The notes under the pieces were generated by a model. The model ran no database searches. It was not told where the DNA came from and saw only the letters and a list, made by a program, of their open reading frames with translations. A DNA stretch of 64,000 bases from UBA3495 sp964629875. GTDB taxonomy: Bacteria > Chloroflexota > Dehalococcoidia > Lucifugimonadales > UBA3495. Both the position numbers and the translations under genes were made by a program. Positions 25,547 through 33,779 of this stretch are shown in pieces. Where the stretch lies: assembly GCA_964629875.1 (NCBI GenBank), contig CAZVRK010000001.1, forward strand, positions 62,001 through 126,000, read 5' to 3'. The first letter of the stretch is position 1. The number at the start of each line of letters is the position of its first letter.

Positions 25547-27601
25547 ATGGAGAACCTTTGGGACCAAAAACAAGTTGATGGACTCGACGAATTAGACAAA
25601 CTTGTCTATATGACTAATCTGATTGGAGCCGACACCTCGCTGGTAGTCTGGGGAGGTGGGAACACTTCAATAAAGATAACAGAGAAAGATTTCATGGGGA
25701 ACGAAGCTCCTGCAATGTGGATCAAGGGTTCCGGATCCGACATGAAATCCATGCGGAGAGCACAATTTCCTCGGCTTAACCATGACAACATCATGCCATT
25801 GTTTGATCGAGAATCAATGTCCGATGAAGATATGGTTGCCTATCTAGAACGCTGTTTAATGGACGGAGAGTCTCCAAGACCATCAATCGAAACGTTATTG
25901 CACGCTTTCTTGCCATTTATGAGTGTGGCACATTCGCATGCCGATGCCGTAGTCTCGTTGACAAATAATACAGACTCCGGAGCGGTTTTATCTGATGTGT
26001 ACGGCGATAATATCGCGGTTGTGGACTACTTCAGGCCAGGTTTTAAACTAAGCAAACTAGTTGGACTGGCTGTTAAAGAATCCCCAAACCTTGACGGAGT
26101 AGTTCTTATGAACCATGGTCTATTTACATGGGGATCTGATACCAAGGAGGCTTACGATAAACATATATCCCTTGTTACTCAGGCAGAAGAATACATAGCC
26201 AAAGGGCGGACATCGGTATTCGGGGCTGTTAAACCCAGTCCAATTGGGGATGATGTTAGAAAGACCCTAGCCAGTGATCTCGGGCCATACATTCGTGGTT
26301 TAGTATCCGAGAAACAAGGGATGGTTTTGAAATATGATGCATGTCAGTCTGTACTAGATTTTCTAAGTAGCGAAGAAGGTAGAACTCTAAGTGCCATTGG
26401 CCCCGCCACACCAGATCATCTGATTCATACCAAGCGCAGACCTTTGTGGATTGAGCCTGTTGATCTAAGCAATGTAGTTGGTCTGAAGGCATCCATCAAT
26501 GATGCCATGACACAATACGTAACAGATTATACGTCATGGTATGAAGCACACACCTCTCAAGAGCATCCCATGTTGGATCCCTATCCACGCGTGATACTAA
26601 TGCCAGGGGTTGGCATGTGGACAACTGGTAAGGATGCCCAGGCAGCCCGAATAGTGTCCGACATATACCATCATACAATAAATGTGATATCTGGAGCTCA
26701 AGCGGTAAGCCAATATAGCTCGTTAAAGCCACAAGATGTTTACGACGCTGAGTATTGGCCACTAGAACTCTATAAACTTACTATGGCGCCTCCAGAGAAA
26801 GAGCTAGCGCGAAAAGTAGCACTCGTTACCGGGGCAGCTAGTGGTATCGGGAAATCAATTGCAGAACGTCTCGCTAGTGAAGGTGCACACGTCGTCGTTT
26901 CTGACATTGACGGTAATGCCGCAAAAGAAGTAGCGTCTGGTCTCGTAACTTCATACGGGTTTGGCCGAGCCATAGGAATATCCTTAGACGTAAGCGACGT
27001 AAACTCAGTGGCTGAGGCATTTGTGGAAACACGCCTTGAGTATGGAGGGTTAGATATCTTAGTGTCGAATGCCGGTATTGCGCCGGTGGGAGCGATTGAC
27101 AAGCTAGAACTATCAGAATGGCAGCGTTCTCTAGATATCAATACCACAGGTCATTTCTTAGTCGCGGCGAAGACCGTCCAAACTCTAAAGGAACAGAATC
27201 AAGGGGGAAGCATGGTTTTTATCGGGACCAAAAATGTCCCCGCTCCTGGAGCTGAATTCGGTGCCTATAGCGTCTCAAAAGCGGCGGAAGTTCAGTTGGC
27301 TAGAGTATTGGCTCTTGAGACTGGAGCCAGCGGGATTCGCGTTAATGTAGTTAACCCCGACGCAATATTTGAGGGGTCTCAGCTGTGGTCTGCCGAATTA
27401 CGGGAGGAGAGAGCAGCAGCACACGGAGTTGCAGTAAATGAGCTGGAGACGTTCTACCATGAGAGAACCCTTCTGAAACGCCAGGTCAGATCACAAGATG
27501 TGGCTGAAACCGTCCTATTCTTGGCTTCAGAGCGTTCATCCAGAACGACAGGCGCAATGATACCGGTAGATGGAGGTGTTAAGGAAGCCTTCCCCAGGTA
27601 A
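25547..27601 (+). CDS. Bifunctional class II aldolase / short-chain dehydrogenase (RhaD/RhaE-like)
   Basis: The 684-residue fusion has an N-terminal class II (zinc) aldolase domain (about 1-410) with the metal His in SVAHSHAD and VLMNHGLFTWG. The C-terminal SDR domain (about 425-684) has the NAD motif TGAASGIGKS, NAG and the active-site pair in AYSVSKAAEV. The known family member is the rhamnulose-1-phosphate aldolase/lactaldehyde dehydrogenase. No rhamnose isomerase or kinase is seen here, so another sugar phosphate or hydroxy-acid is possible. The dehydrogenase would oxidise the released aldehyde. It ends 2 bp from a convergent SDR gene. Confidence 0.9.
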   Translation: MENLWDQKQVDGLDELDKLVYMTNLIGADTSLVVWGGGNTSIKITEKDFMGNEAPAMWIKGSGSDMKSMRRAQFPRLNHDNIMPLFDRESMSDEDMVAYLERCLMDGESPRPSIETLLHAFLPFMSVAHSHADAVVSLTNNTDSGAVLSDVYGDNIAVVDYFRPGFKLSKLVGLAVKESPNLDGVVLMNHGLFTWGSDTKEAYDKHISLVTQAEEYIAKGRTSVFGAVKPSPIGDDVRKTLASDLGPYIRGLVSEKQGMVLKYDACQSVLDFLSSEEGRTLSAIGPATPDHLIHTKRRPLWIEPVDLSNVVGLKASINDAMTQYVTDYTSWYEAHTSQEHPMLDPYPRVILMPGVGMWTTGKDAQAARIVSDIYHHTINVISGAQAVSQYSSLKPQDVYDAEYWPLELYKLTMAPPEKELARKVALVTGAASGIGKSIAERLASEGAHVVVSDIDGNAAKEVASGLVTSYGFGRAIGISLDVSDVNSVAEAFVETRLEYGGLDILVSNAGIAPVGAIDKLELSEWQRSLDINTTGHFLVAAKTVQTLKEQNQGGSMVFIGTKNVPAPGAEFGAYSVSKAAEVQLARVLALETGASGIRVNVVNPDAIFEGSQLWSAELREERAAAHGVAVNELETFYHERTLLKRQVRSQDVAETVLFLASERSSRTTGAMIPVDGGVKEAFPR

Positions 27602-27602
27602 G

Positions 27603-28385
27603 TTACTGGGCGGTAGTTCCCCCGTCTATGACAAGTTCAGATCCAGTGACGAATGAGGCTTCATCGGAAGCTAGGTATAGAATGCCGTAGGCTATTTCGA
27701 TTGCTTCCGCCATACGCCCTAAAGGTATGCGGTCCAGTACCCATTCCTGCAGATCTGGTTTCGAATAATTGACTTCAGTCAATGGGGTAAAAGCGAATCC
27801 CGGGTGGATAGAGTTCACTCTTATGTTTTCTGACGCATATTGGATTGCCGCAGATTTAGTGAAGAGACGAGATGCTCCTTTGGCAACATGATACGCTGTG
27901 GAGGATGGCGATCCAATCATACCGTATATCGACGAAATATTTATTATCGACCCTCCGGAATTTTGCCTCATATAAGGAATGACATGTTTCGTCCCGAGGA
28001 ACACGCCTTTTCCATGAATATCCATTTGCGACTGCCAGGCTTCTGAGGTAGTTTCCTCTATCGTGTAACGAGCACTACTCCCTGCGTTGTTTACTAGAAT
28101 GTCTATCTTTGAGTACGTGTCCACAGTCGCTTTAAGTGTCGAAATCCAGTCTTCTTCGCTAGTAACGTCTAGGTGGTAGTACACCGCGTTCCCACCCAGA
28201 TCCGTGATTTGCTTGGCAGTGGTTGCGCCGTCCCCATCGTTAATATCCGTCAGGACTACAGTACACCCTTCCTGAGCAAACAATCTGGCTGCTGCGCCGC
28301 CAAATCCCATTAAGGTACCGCCAATACCGCTACTGGCTCCCGTAATCAGGGCCACTTTTCCAGCGAGTCGTCCGAGTGAGGTCAT
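27603..28385 (-). CDS. Short-chain dehydrogenase/reductase (glucose 1-dehydrogenase-like)
   Basis: The 260-residue classical SDR has the cofactor loop ITGASSGIGG, the NAG motif (DILVNNAGSSARY), Ser in NISSIYG and the catalytic Tyr/Lys in AYHVAKGASR. An acidic residue after strand 2 (LTDIND) suggests NAD rather than NADP. I start at ATG 28385 with GGAGG 4 nt upstream; the in-frame ATG at 28400 lacks one. Substrate unknown. It converges on the aldolase-SDR fusion and diverges from the PAC2 gene. Confidence 0.88.
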   Translation of the reverse strand: MTSLGRLAGKVALITGASSGIGGTLMGFGGAAARLFAQEGCTVVLTDINDGDGATTAKQITDLGGNAVYYHLDVTSEEDWISTLKATVDTYSKIDILVNNAGSSARYTIEETTSEAWQSQMDIHGKGVFLGTKHVIPYMRQNSGGSIINISSIYGMIGSPSSTAYHVAKGASRLFTKSAAIQYASENIRVNSIHPGFAFTPLTEVNYSKPDLQEWVLDRIPLGRMAEAIEIAYGILYLASDEASFVTGSELVIDGGTTAQ

Positions 28386-28492
28386 ACACCCTCCTGCCAC
28401 TGCTCAAATAGAATTTGATAAGGTGTATAATACCAGAAACACACAGCGTAACTAAGAATCGCTATATTGAGCTTAGGCAGAGAAGTTATTGT

Positions 28493-29407
28493 ATGGAAGA
28501 AAAATATTGTCACTTTACTGACTTGCCAAAAGCCGACTATCTCATAGCTGGCTGGCGTAGACAATGGTCTGATGGTGGGGATATCTCGAGTGGATTATCT
28601 CGATATTTGATCAATAAGACGGGTGCAAAAAAGATAGGGCAAATGTCTACCGAGGTCGGGAATATCTGTTTTCCTTTTCATATCGCCGGTACCCACGACA
28701 TTTTCCGGCCGAGGGTATCGTTCAAAGATGGCCTGCCATCATCACCTCCGACATGGGAGAATGCGTTCTACGATGCGGGAGACGGGCTTATAATTTTTAG
28801 AGGCAATGAGCCGTGGTATGACATTGAACGATATGGGGCGGCGTTTTTTGATGCGATTAATCAGTTAGGTGTCAAACAAACTATCAATATTGAAGGATAT
28901 AACGGCCCTGCTCCACCGGAGCTAGAGAGGCGTGTGAGTTGTGTTTATAGTGACGCAAGCATGAGAGGGAAGTTAGATCAATACGGTTTCCAATATTCGA
29001 ATTACGGTAGCACGGGAAGACAAGGGCCCACTATTGGAATGGCACTTGTAAATATGGCCCACTACAAATATCCACAAAACGAAGTGTTACGCATCGGAGC
29101 TATGGCTCCGATGTATCCGTTCACAACACAAAAGAATAGGCAAGTTGGTATTAACACTGATCACCGTGCCTACTACGACATCATGCGGCGTCTTCGTGAC
29201 ATGTACGACCTATCATTGGACCTTACAGAATTGAGAGATTTGGGGATAAAAGAATCTGCCGCTCTGCAAAAGACCCTCGATCGGATATCCGAGAATAATC
29301 AAGAGGCTAAGGATATCATCGCGAAAGCTGCAGCTGAGTACGAGTATAAGGGTTACGTTGATCAGATGAGTGATACATTGCCGCCAGCGACCGAAGACCT
29401 TTCCTAA
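28493..29407 (+). CDS. PAC2 superfamily protein
   Basis: The 304-residue protein has the PAC2 (proteasome assembly chaperone 2) fold. It shows ADYLIAGWRRQWSDGGDISSGLSRYL, INIEGYNGPAP, GPTIGMALVNMAHYKY and a C-terminal helical, probably coiled-coil tail from about 235. Many Actinobacteria and Chloroflexi carry PAC2 proteins without a proteasome, with unknown function. The start is ATG 28493, since the frame upstream to 28415 runs across the divergent promoter region and has no ribosome site. The candidate selenoprotein gene begins 88 bp after its stop. Confidence 0.78.
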   Translation: MEEKYCHFTDLPKADYLIAGWRRQWSDGGDISSGLSRYLINKTGAKKIGQMSTEVGNICFPFHIAGTHDIFRPRVSFKDGLPSSPPTWENAFYDAGDGLIIFRGNEPWYDIERYGAAFFDAINQLGVKQTINIEGYNGPAPPELERRVSCVYSDASMRGKLDQYGFQYSNYGSTGRQGPTIGMALVNMAHYKYPQNEVLRIGAMAPMYPFTTQKNRQVGINTDHRAYYDIMRRLRDMYDLSLDLTELRDLGIKESAALQKTLDRISENNQEAKDIIAKAAAEYEYKGYVDQMSDTLPPATEDLS

Positions 29408-29495
29408 CAGGAACTTGTATATTATGATCACTATCAACTAAATAGTTTCACTTAAGATATTCATCGATAAAGTTATAAAGTGAGGAAGTTACAGT

Positions 29496-30257
29496 ATGGA
29501 TGTACACGTTTATACAAACCCTGGTTGATTCAGTTGTCGAACTCTGGAAGAGTTCTTAAGATCAAATGGCGTTCACTTTGAACATCACGACCTCTTAACA
29601 GATGAACCGGCTCGGCTGGATCTCGAGTCTAGGGGTATTAAAGCAGCACCCGTGACAATTATCGATGGCTCCGAGGTTATAATCGGTTATTATCCGAAGA
29701 AACTTATTCCCGCGTTGAATCTCACAACAGCGCTTGAACATTCAGGGCGTACTAACTGGTTGGCTGAAAAGTATGACGCGATCTTGGCCGCGGCTATGAG
29801 AGCGGCTCAGCAACTAACTCCCGACCAGCTCTTGCGAGATGTTCCATGGAGACCAGAGAGGGTCAGGGATTCAATCGTACATATCATTTCGTTTCCAGAA
29901 TTAGCATGGAAAAGCCATGAACATGGAAGCATGAGCACTGATGATATGCAGGCCATTCGTGAGCGACTAAGTGATGTGATTACAGCAGATCAGATCTGCC
30001 AATACGGCGAGACAGTCCGTCAAGATATAGTGGAGTTTCTTAATAGTGGAAATGAAGACGCTTTCGATCGGGTCGTTCCAGCCCACTATGGAGGGGAAGT
30101 CACAGTATTGGAGTTGCTTAACATAATCTTAAGCCACAGTACCCATCATCTTAAGCAAATATACTGGTTCATGGAGACCGAGTTAAATATGTCCGCACAG
30201 GATCCAGCTACAGAGCAGGATATGGAAGGGATCTTTACACCAGCGCAACTTATATAA
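29496..30257 (+). CDS. Candidate selenocysteine glutaredoxin-DinB fusion protein
   Basis: Reading from ATG 29496 through an in-frame TGA at 29526-29528 gives 253 residues. Residues 1-75 are a glutaredoxin/NrdH fold: VHVYTNPG-U-FSCRTLEEF, then KAAPVTIIDGSEVIIGY with the cis-Pro (AAPV). The TGA falls exactly on the first redox Cys of CxxC (Sec11, Cys14). Residues about 84-253 are a DinB four-helix domain with candidate metal ligands His129, His214 and His217/His218. GAGG precedes the ATG. Homology is continuous on both sides of the TGA, and a SECIS-like hairpin follows it. The DinB domain may link to thiol-dependent transferase chemistry, as in BshC/MDMPI relatives. Alternative: a TGY-to-TGA mutation making a pseudogene. 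Confidence 0.8.
29526..29555 (+). promoter_or_regulatory. Bacterial SECIS-like hairpin after the in-frame TGA
   Basis: The in-frame TGA (29526-29528) is followed after 10 nt by GAACTC (29539-29544), a TGGAA loop (29545-29549) and GAGTTC (29550-29555), a perfect 6-bp stem. The loop has G at position 2, and the TGA-to-loop distance is 16 nt. Both fit the published bacterial SECIS pattern (upper stem of at least 4 bp, G in the first two loop positions, 16-37 nt from TGA). No SelB gene is in the window, so this is inference from geometry. Confidence 0.6.
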
Positions 30258-30292
30258 CTTACATAATTGGTACGGATTGAGGGTAATAGTGT

Positions 30293-31075
30293 ATGAGACT
30301 TGAAGGTAAGACAGCCCTGATAACTGGTGCGAGTCGCAATATTGGCCGAGAAATTGCGACGACTTTCGCTAGGGAGGGCGCGAATCTAGCGCTTTGCTCT
30401 TTGAGCAGCCCAGATGACCTTAGTGAGGTGGCAGAGGAGTGCATGGAGTTTGGGGCTAAAGTCTATACTCAGCAAGTTGACGTCGCAGAGTCTGCCCAAT
30501 GTTCGGATTTTGCTGCTAACAGTATTGAGGCTTTAGGGCAGGTAGATATTCTTGTGAGTAACGCTGCTATACGGCCTCATCACGATCTGCTGACGGTTTC
30601 TGACGAGGACTGGCATAGAGTATTTGCGATAAATCTTCATTCCACTTTTTATTTATGCAAAGCTCTGATTCCCCAAATGCAGGAACGGAGAACGGGCAGC
30701 ATTATAGGGATAGGTGGTATGGCGGCGATAACTGGCAGACCCTCTACTTCCGCCGTTACCGCGGCTAAAACGGGGCTCTGGGGTTTTATTCGGGCAGTGT
30801 CAGCAGAATTCGCACGTGATAATATTCGGGCCAACATGGTTAATCCTGGAACTATTGACACAACGAGAAGACACCCAGAATGGGCACCCCATAATCCGGA
30901 GCTTGGCCAGGCTACTCAACGCAATCTAGACCCCGTCCCTTTGGGAAGATTGGGCACTGTTTCTGATATTGCTAGTGCTTGCCTATATTTGGCTTCTGAT
31001 GAATCTAGTTACGTAACTGGTGATCAGATTAATGTTGTCGGTGGTCGGTATATGGTGGCTGCCAACGGCCAATAG
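30293..31075 (+). CDS. Short-chain dehydrogenase/reductase
   Basis: The 260-residue SDR has the cofactor loop ITGASRNIGRE, DILVSNAAIRPH in place of NAG, Ser-containing GIGGMAAITGRPS with the following TAAKTG, and PLGRLGTVSDIASACLYLASDES near the C-terminus. At the usual Tyr of YxxxK the protein reads SAVTAAKTG, so the catalytic Tyr is replaced by Val/Thr while Lys remains; this may alter or abolish oxidoreductase activity. It follows the glutaredoxin-DinB gene by 35 bp on the same strand. Confidence 0.83.
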   Translation: MRLEGKTALITGASRNIGREIATTFAREGANLALCSLSSPDDLSEVAEECMEFGAKVYTQQVDVAESAQCSDFAANSIEALGQVDILVSNAAIRPHHDLLTVSDEDWHRVFAINLHSTFYLCKALIPQMQERRTGSIIGIGGMAAITGRPSTSAVTAAKTGLWGFIRAVSAEFARDNIRANMVNPGTIDTTRRHPEWAPHNPELGQATQRNLDPVPLGRLGTVSDIASACLYLASDESSYVTGDQINVVGGRYMVAANGQ

Positions 31076-31123
31076 CCTAAGCGCATAACAGAGGGTCTCT
31101 ATTAGGACTGTAACGCGCTTAGG
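31076..31123. repeat. 9-bp inverted repeat at a convergent gene end
   Basis: CCTAAGCGC (31076-31084), right after the SDR stop, and GCGCTTAGG (31115-31123), in the last codons of the MBL gene, are exact reverse complements 30 bp apart. It may act as a bidirectional stop for the convergent pair, although no T-run follows either arm. Confidence 0.35.
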
Positions 31124-32226
31124 AAATCCAGGTGATTAGATTGTCCGCTAGCGGATATCATCCCGTCGTCTGTTACGATTAAGTCGCCGAGTTCTTCCAG
31201 AATCTCAACGTGTGCTACTATTTCACTCAATCCGGCCAGCAAGTTATCAGACAAGAGCTCTCGGTGAGCAAATATGCCACGCGTCAGGTCCTCTAAATTA
31301 ACTTCAGATTCTGCCACTTTCTCTAATATGTTTTTTAGGCGCTGACCGTGATGGTCAAGTATAACTGCAGCACGTTCCGTGCTAATGAAGTTGAAGTGAC
31401 CTCTATTGTAGTACCGGTGGGCTGGCAGGAGTTCTGTATCTGAACCAAGGTCCACTATTATCTTTAGTGAATGCAAATAACGTGAGAGTCCATACCATTC
31501 ATCCGCGTTTTTATATGCGTCTGGTAGTTGCTGTCTTATCTCTGGTGGAAATTCTGTTCGCATAGTCGGATGTGGTGAAATCTCAGGTAGGACGTGATCG
31601 CCAGTGAAGACTACCTCATCGAGCTTCATACAGAGCTCGTCCGGAGAATGACCTGGCGTATGCAATATCTCCAGGGCCCCAATGGTCTCATTAGCAGCTA
31701 TAGGGTGGTCGATTTTGAGAGTTTGACGGCGCCTTACATATTCATCCCTCTGTGGTGACGACGGGGGAAACGAACCATTGATCTCAGATACTCTCCACAT
31801 TTCTTTCTGTATGGGTGAAATTATTCTACGACTGATGGTCCTGGGATCATAGGACTGGAGATGTGCATATATCTCGTGTGCCCAGACTTCTACCCCCGCT
31901 TTATCAACGAGTTCAGCCACTGCCCCGTCATGATCTTCATGGCCATGGCTTATGATCACTCTTTGGATGTCCTGAATTGTGAACCCAGCTACGGCTAAGC
32001 CGTCTTCTAGCCTAGAAAGAGATCCGGCTTCCCCCGCATCTATTAGAGTTAGTCCGTCGCTTTCAAATAGATACGTCCAGGTTGGTCCAGTGTACGAAAA
32101 TCCTTCTCGAGCCACTGATACCGCATGGATGACAGTGTCTCCCTTAGTTGTAATCTTTAATACAGCTCCATCGCCATTTTCTTTGGCTTCACGTAATACC
32201 AGTAATTCTTTAAATCTGTGATCCAT
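31102..32226 (-). CDS. MBL-fold metallo-hydrolase with a C-terminal helical extension
   Basis: The 374-residue protein has the metallo-beta-lactamase core with IISHGHEDHDGAV (HxHxDH), a later His in LHTPGHSPDEL, and the Asp in FTGDHVLP. The last ~100 residues form the helical extension seen in the LACTB2-like/BLACT_WH subgroup, often attached to thioester or phosphodiester hydrolases. It would hydrolyse a thioester or lactone. It is the third gene of a leftward run LLM-SRPBCC-MBL, with 73 bp before its start. Confidence 0.85.
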   Translation of the reverse strand: MDHRFKELLVLREAKENGDGAVLKITTKGDTVIHAVSVAREGFSYTGPTWTYLFESDGLTLIDAGEAGSLSRLEDGLAVAGFTIQDIQRVIISHGHEDHDGAVAELVDKAGVEVWAHEIYAHLQSYDPRTISRRIISPIQKEMWRVSEINGSFPPSSPQRDEYVRRRQTLKIDHPIAANETIGALEILHTPGHSPDELCMKLDEVVFTGDHVLPEISPHPTMRTEFPPEIRQQLPDAYKNADEWYGLSRYLHSLKIIVDLGSDTELLPAHRYYNRGHFNFISTERAAVILDHHGQRLKNILEKVAESEVNLEDLTRGIFAHRELLSDNLLAGLSEIVAHVEILEELGDLIVTDDGMISASGQSNHLDFLSALQS

Positions 32227-32299
32227 AGTAGAACTCCCCTTGCGTTAGGCTCAAGCCTATTCCCGGCTACGAATAATGTCAAATATCAGCGAGCGACTC

Positions 32300-32728
32300 T
32301 CATATTGTGATGTCACTGAAGTGCGAAACCACAGGAAGTACGATGTTTTGAGACGCTTCCCGTTTTACTTTTATATGAAAAGCTAGCCATTGTGTGTACA
32401 CTGCTAATCCGGTAGCCTTCGAGGTCCACTCGATAATCCACCGAGTGTTTGCTCCTTCTTCTATAAAAATATCCGTCCTATCAGACCAACTAGAATTCAG
32501 GGCGGTCATGGTTCGTTTGATGGGAGCGTCGAACCTGCACTCCCACGTTACGTAATCATGTTGTTTATCCTTGAAAATATAGAGATCGCCGTTGCGGTCT
32601 TGAATTTTTCCGTACGTATCTTCTAGGATAGCAATGGCAGGATTGCCTGAGGGTGGGAACTTTGTGACATATTCGAAGACGTCTTTCCGTGTGGCTGGTA
32701 TGATTGAACTTAGATATAAGCGAGGCAT
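32300..32728 (-). CDS. SRPBCC (START/polyketide-cyclase-like) family protein
   Basis: The 142-residue protein has the typical SRPBCC start, strand SSIIPATRKDVFEYVTKFP, followed by alternating strands (IFKDKQHDYVTWECRFDAPI, TRWIIEWTSKATGL) and a long C-terminal helix. These helix-grip folds bind hydrophobic ligands and include ring cyclases and lipid carriers. It begins only 2 bp after the LLM stop codon, which ties it to that enzyme as a substrate carrier or cyclase (inference). Confidence 0.7.
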   Translation of the reverse strand: MPRLYLSSIIPATRKDVFEYVTKFPPSGNPAIAILEDTYGKIQDRNGDLYIFKDKQHDYVTWECRFDAPIKRTMTALNSSWSDRTDIFIEEGANTRWIIEWTSKATGLAVYTQWLAFHIKVKREASQNIVLPVVSHFSDITI

Positions 32729-32730
32729 GA

Positions 32731-33690
32731 CTAGTTATGATTAAAATGGGGCATCACTTCTTTGGCAAACAGCTCCATTTGTTTATACATTTCATCGGGT
32801 GTATCCGATAGGAATCCGAAGTTGATTTCTCTAACTCCAGTTTCTATACGGTCCTCTATGCTCTTGATGCATTCTTCTGGGCTCCCTGTAACACACAAAG
32901 CCTTGGCAATGTCTTCGGCACTCCTCTCCGCAGTCACATATCGCTGTCCTACGTTCCGGATAGCGGAATCCATAGCAGACTTTGAGTCCAATGAGATTGC
33001 GGTGGGCTGGTTTAGCCCCCAGTGAAAGTCACTTAAGTCTTTGCCGAGTTCGCTAGCAATTGCAACAATCTCGTCGTTTGTCGCCTTTAAGCGACGTACT
33101 GTAAAAAGATAAGGGTACCACCCGTTGCCATGCACAACGGCTCGTCTCATAGCGGCCTCACTACGGCCAGCCACCCATATCGGTGGACCAGGTACTTGAT
33201 GTGGTTTGGGTAATAAAGTCACGTCTTCCATACTGAAAAATCTTCCAGAATGCGTGACGTGCTCCTCTGTCCATAATCTCTTCATTAATGTCAGCATCTC
33301 GTCGGTGCGTCGCCCGCGAGATGTTACGGGTATGTCCAATGCTTCAAACTCTACTTGGGTACCTCGCTGTCCACTGATTCCTATCCCGAAGTCTAAACGA
33401 CCGTTGGAAACGATATCTAGGCTTGCAACTAACTTAGCTAACATAACTGGGTGGTACAGAGGCGCTATAACTATTCCAGTCATGACTCTTATGCGTTGTG
33501 TTGCTCCAGCAGCAGCAGCCATGGCAGGAATTGTCATTATAGTCGGCCTCGGGGGATTGCCATCCATCACATGCTCCCCAGTACAGACGCGATCGAATCC
33601 CAGATCTTCTGCTACAGAGGCAAATTTTGCACAATCTCCGTAATCATCTACACTTAAATTTACCCCGAAACTTATCTTTCCTGAATTCAT
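32731..33690 (-). CDS. LLM class flavin/F420-dependent oxidoreductase
   Basis: This 319-residue luciferase-like TIM-barrel protein has LGFDRVCTGEHVMDGNPPRP, RIRVMTGIVIAPLYHPVMLA, SNGRLDFGIGISGQRGTQVE, and PIWVAGRSEAAMRRAV. The TGEHV strand and the length put it with putative F420-dependent oxidoreductases. It is the first gene of the LLM-SRPBCC-MBL run. Three LLM proteins (13925, 32731, 55731) occur in this window, each in a different context, matching the large LLM expansion typical of the suspected clade. Confidence 0.86.
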   Translation of the reverse strand: MNSGKISFGVNLSVDDYGDCAKFASVAEDLGFDRVCTGEHVMDGNPPRPTIMTIPAMAAAAGATQRIRVMTGIVIAPLYHPVMLAKLVASLDIVSNGRLDFGIGISGQRGTQVEFEALDIPVTSRGRRTDEMLTLMKRLWTEEHVTHSGRFFSMEDVTLLPKPHQVPGPPIWVAGRSEAAMRRAVVHGNGWYPYLFTVRRLKATNDEIVAIASELGKDLSDFHWGLNQPTAISLDSKSAMDSAIRNVGQRYVTAERSAEDIAKALCVTGSPEECIKSIEDRIETGVREINFGFLSDTPDEMYKQMELFAKEVMPHFNHN

Positions 33691-33779
33691 CTCTATTACA
33701 CTTTCGTTATATTTTTCGGATACATTCTATTTTAGCCATACGCGAGATGCAATTGGATACAAAAGATTGTGTTAACTCT

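Noticed and set aside
29652..30257. DinB-only reading of the gene starting after the TGA
   Set aside because: This ignores the upstream glutaredoxin half that is in frame and homologous, with its own ribosome site.
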